From Spirochaetaceae bacterium (GTDB lineage Bacteria > Spirochaetota > Spirochaetia > DSM-2461): DNA of 5,175 nt. The notes beneath the pieces are model-generated. The model made no database searches. It saw only the letters and a program-made list of their open reading frames with translations, and was not told the DNA's origin. Location: positions 1-5,175 of the forward strand of contig QKAI01000279.1 of assembly GCA_003246505.1 (NCBI GenBank). Direction: 5' to 3'. Positions 5,172 through 5,175 of the stretch are shown one piece after another (within the stretch, counting starts at the first letter, position 1; every line of letters starts with the position of its first letter). A program made the translations under genes and the position numbers.

Positions 5172-5175
5172 AAAA

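Noticed and set aside
1..5175. CRISPR arrays, insertion sequences, attachment sites, rRNA or tRNA genes
   Set aside because: No regularly spaced repeats, transposase or integrase coding sequence, or structured RNA gene signatures were seen on either strand.

Overview
The window looks like a piece of a spirochaete chromosome (Spirochaetota, probably a free-living Spirochaeta-like lineage). Two things suggest this. The binding protein has a signal peptide ending in LFA-NGQ with no lipobox cysteine, a form common in spirochaete sugar-binding proteins. The GGDEF protein appears to be the tail of a very large multidomain signalling ATPase of a kind frequent in spirochaetes and cyanobacteria. Genus assignment is not possible from this stretch alone. 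Genes are moderately GC-rich, and the one long intergenic region is strongly AT-rich.

Layout. (1) 1-1635, plus strand: the 3' part of a large gene ending TPR-like region / GAF / coiled coil / GGDEF, with a GGEEF active site and an intact RxxD inhibitory site. (2) 1622-2743, minus strand: a ROK-family winged-helix transcriptional regulator that converges on the first gene with a 14-bp coding overlap. (3) 2744-2902: a gap holding two consecutive inverted repeats that may terminate or attenuate the SDR transcript. (4) 2903-3679, minus strand: a classical NAD-type short-chain dehydrogenase resembling polyol/ketose reductases (sorbose reductase, D-arabinitol dehydrogenase type). (5) 3680-4133: a 454-bp divergent control region with opposed TTGACA-type promoters, two near-identical operator-like sites centred 200 bp apart, and a probable leader of about 220 nt with mutually exclusive stems. 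(6) 4134-5099, plus strand: a periplasmic type 1 sugar-binding protein of an ABC importer. (7) 5100-5175: a strong 13-14-bp hairpin and then a Shine-Dalgarno-like GGAG at the very edge, implying that the operon continues.

Regions 2-7 make sense as one sugar or polyol uptake and oxidation locus. The plus-strand operon would import the substrate, the SDR would interconvert polyol and ketose, and the ROK protein is the obvious local regulator, perhaps acting at the paired sites. The substrate cannot be determined here. The c-di-GMP gene probably belongs to a separate unit.

The most interesting parts are the divergent control region (paired operator-like sites on the same helical face) and the long structured leader of the binding-protein gene, which could be an undescribed cis-regulatory RNA.
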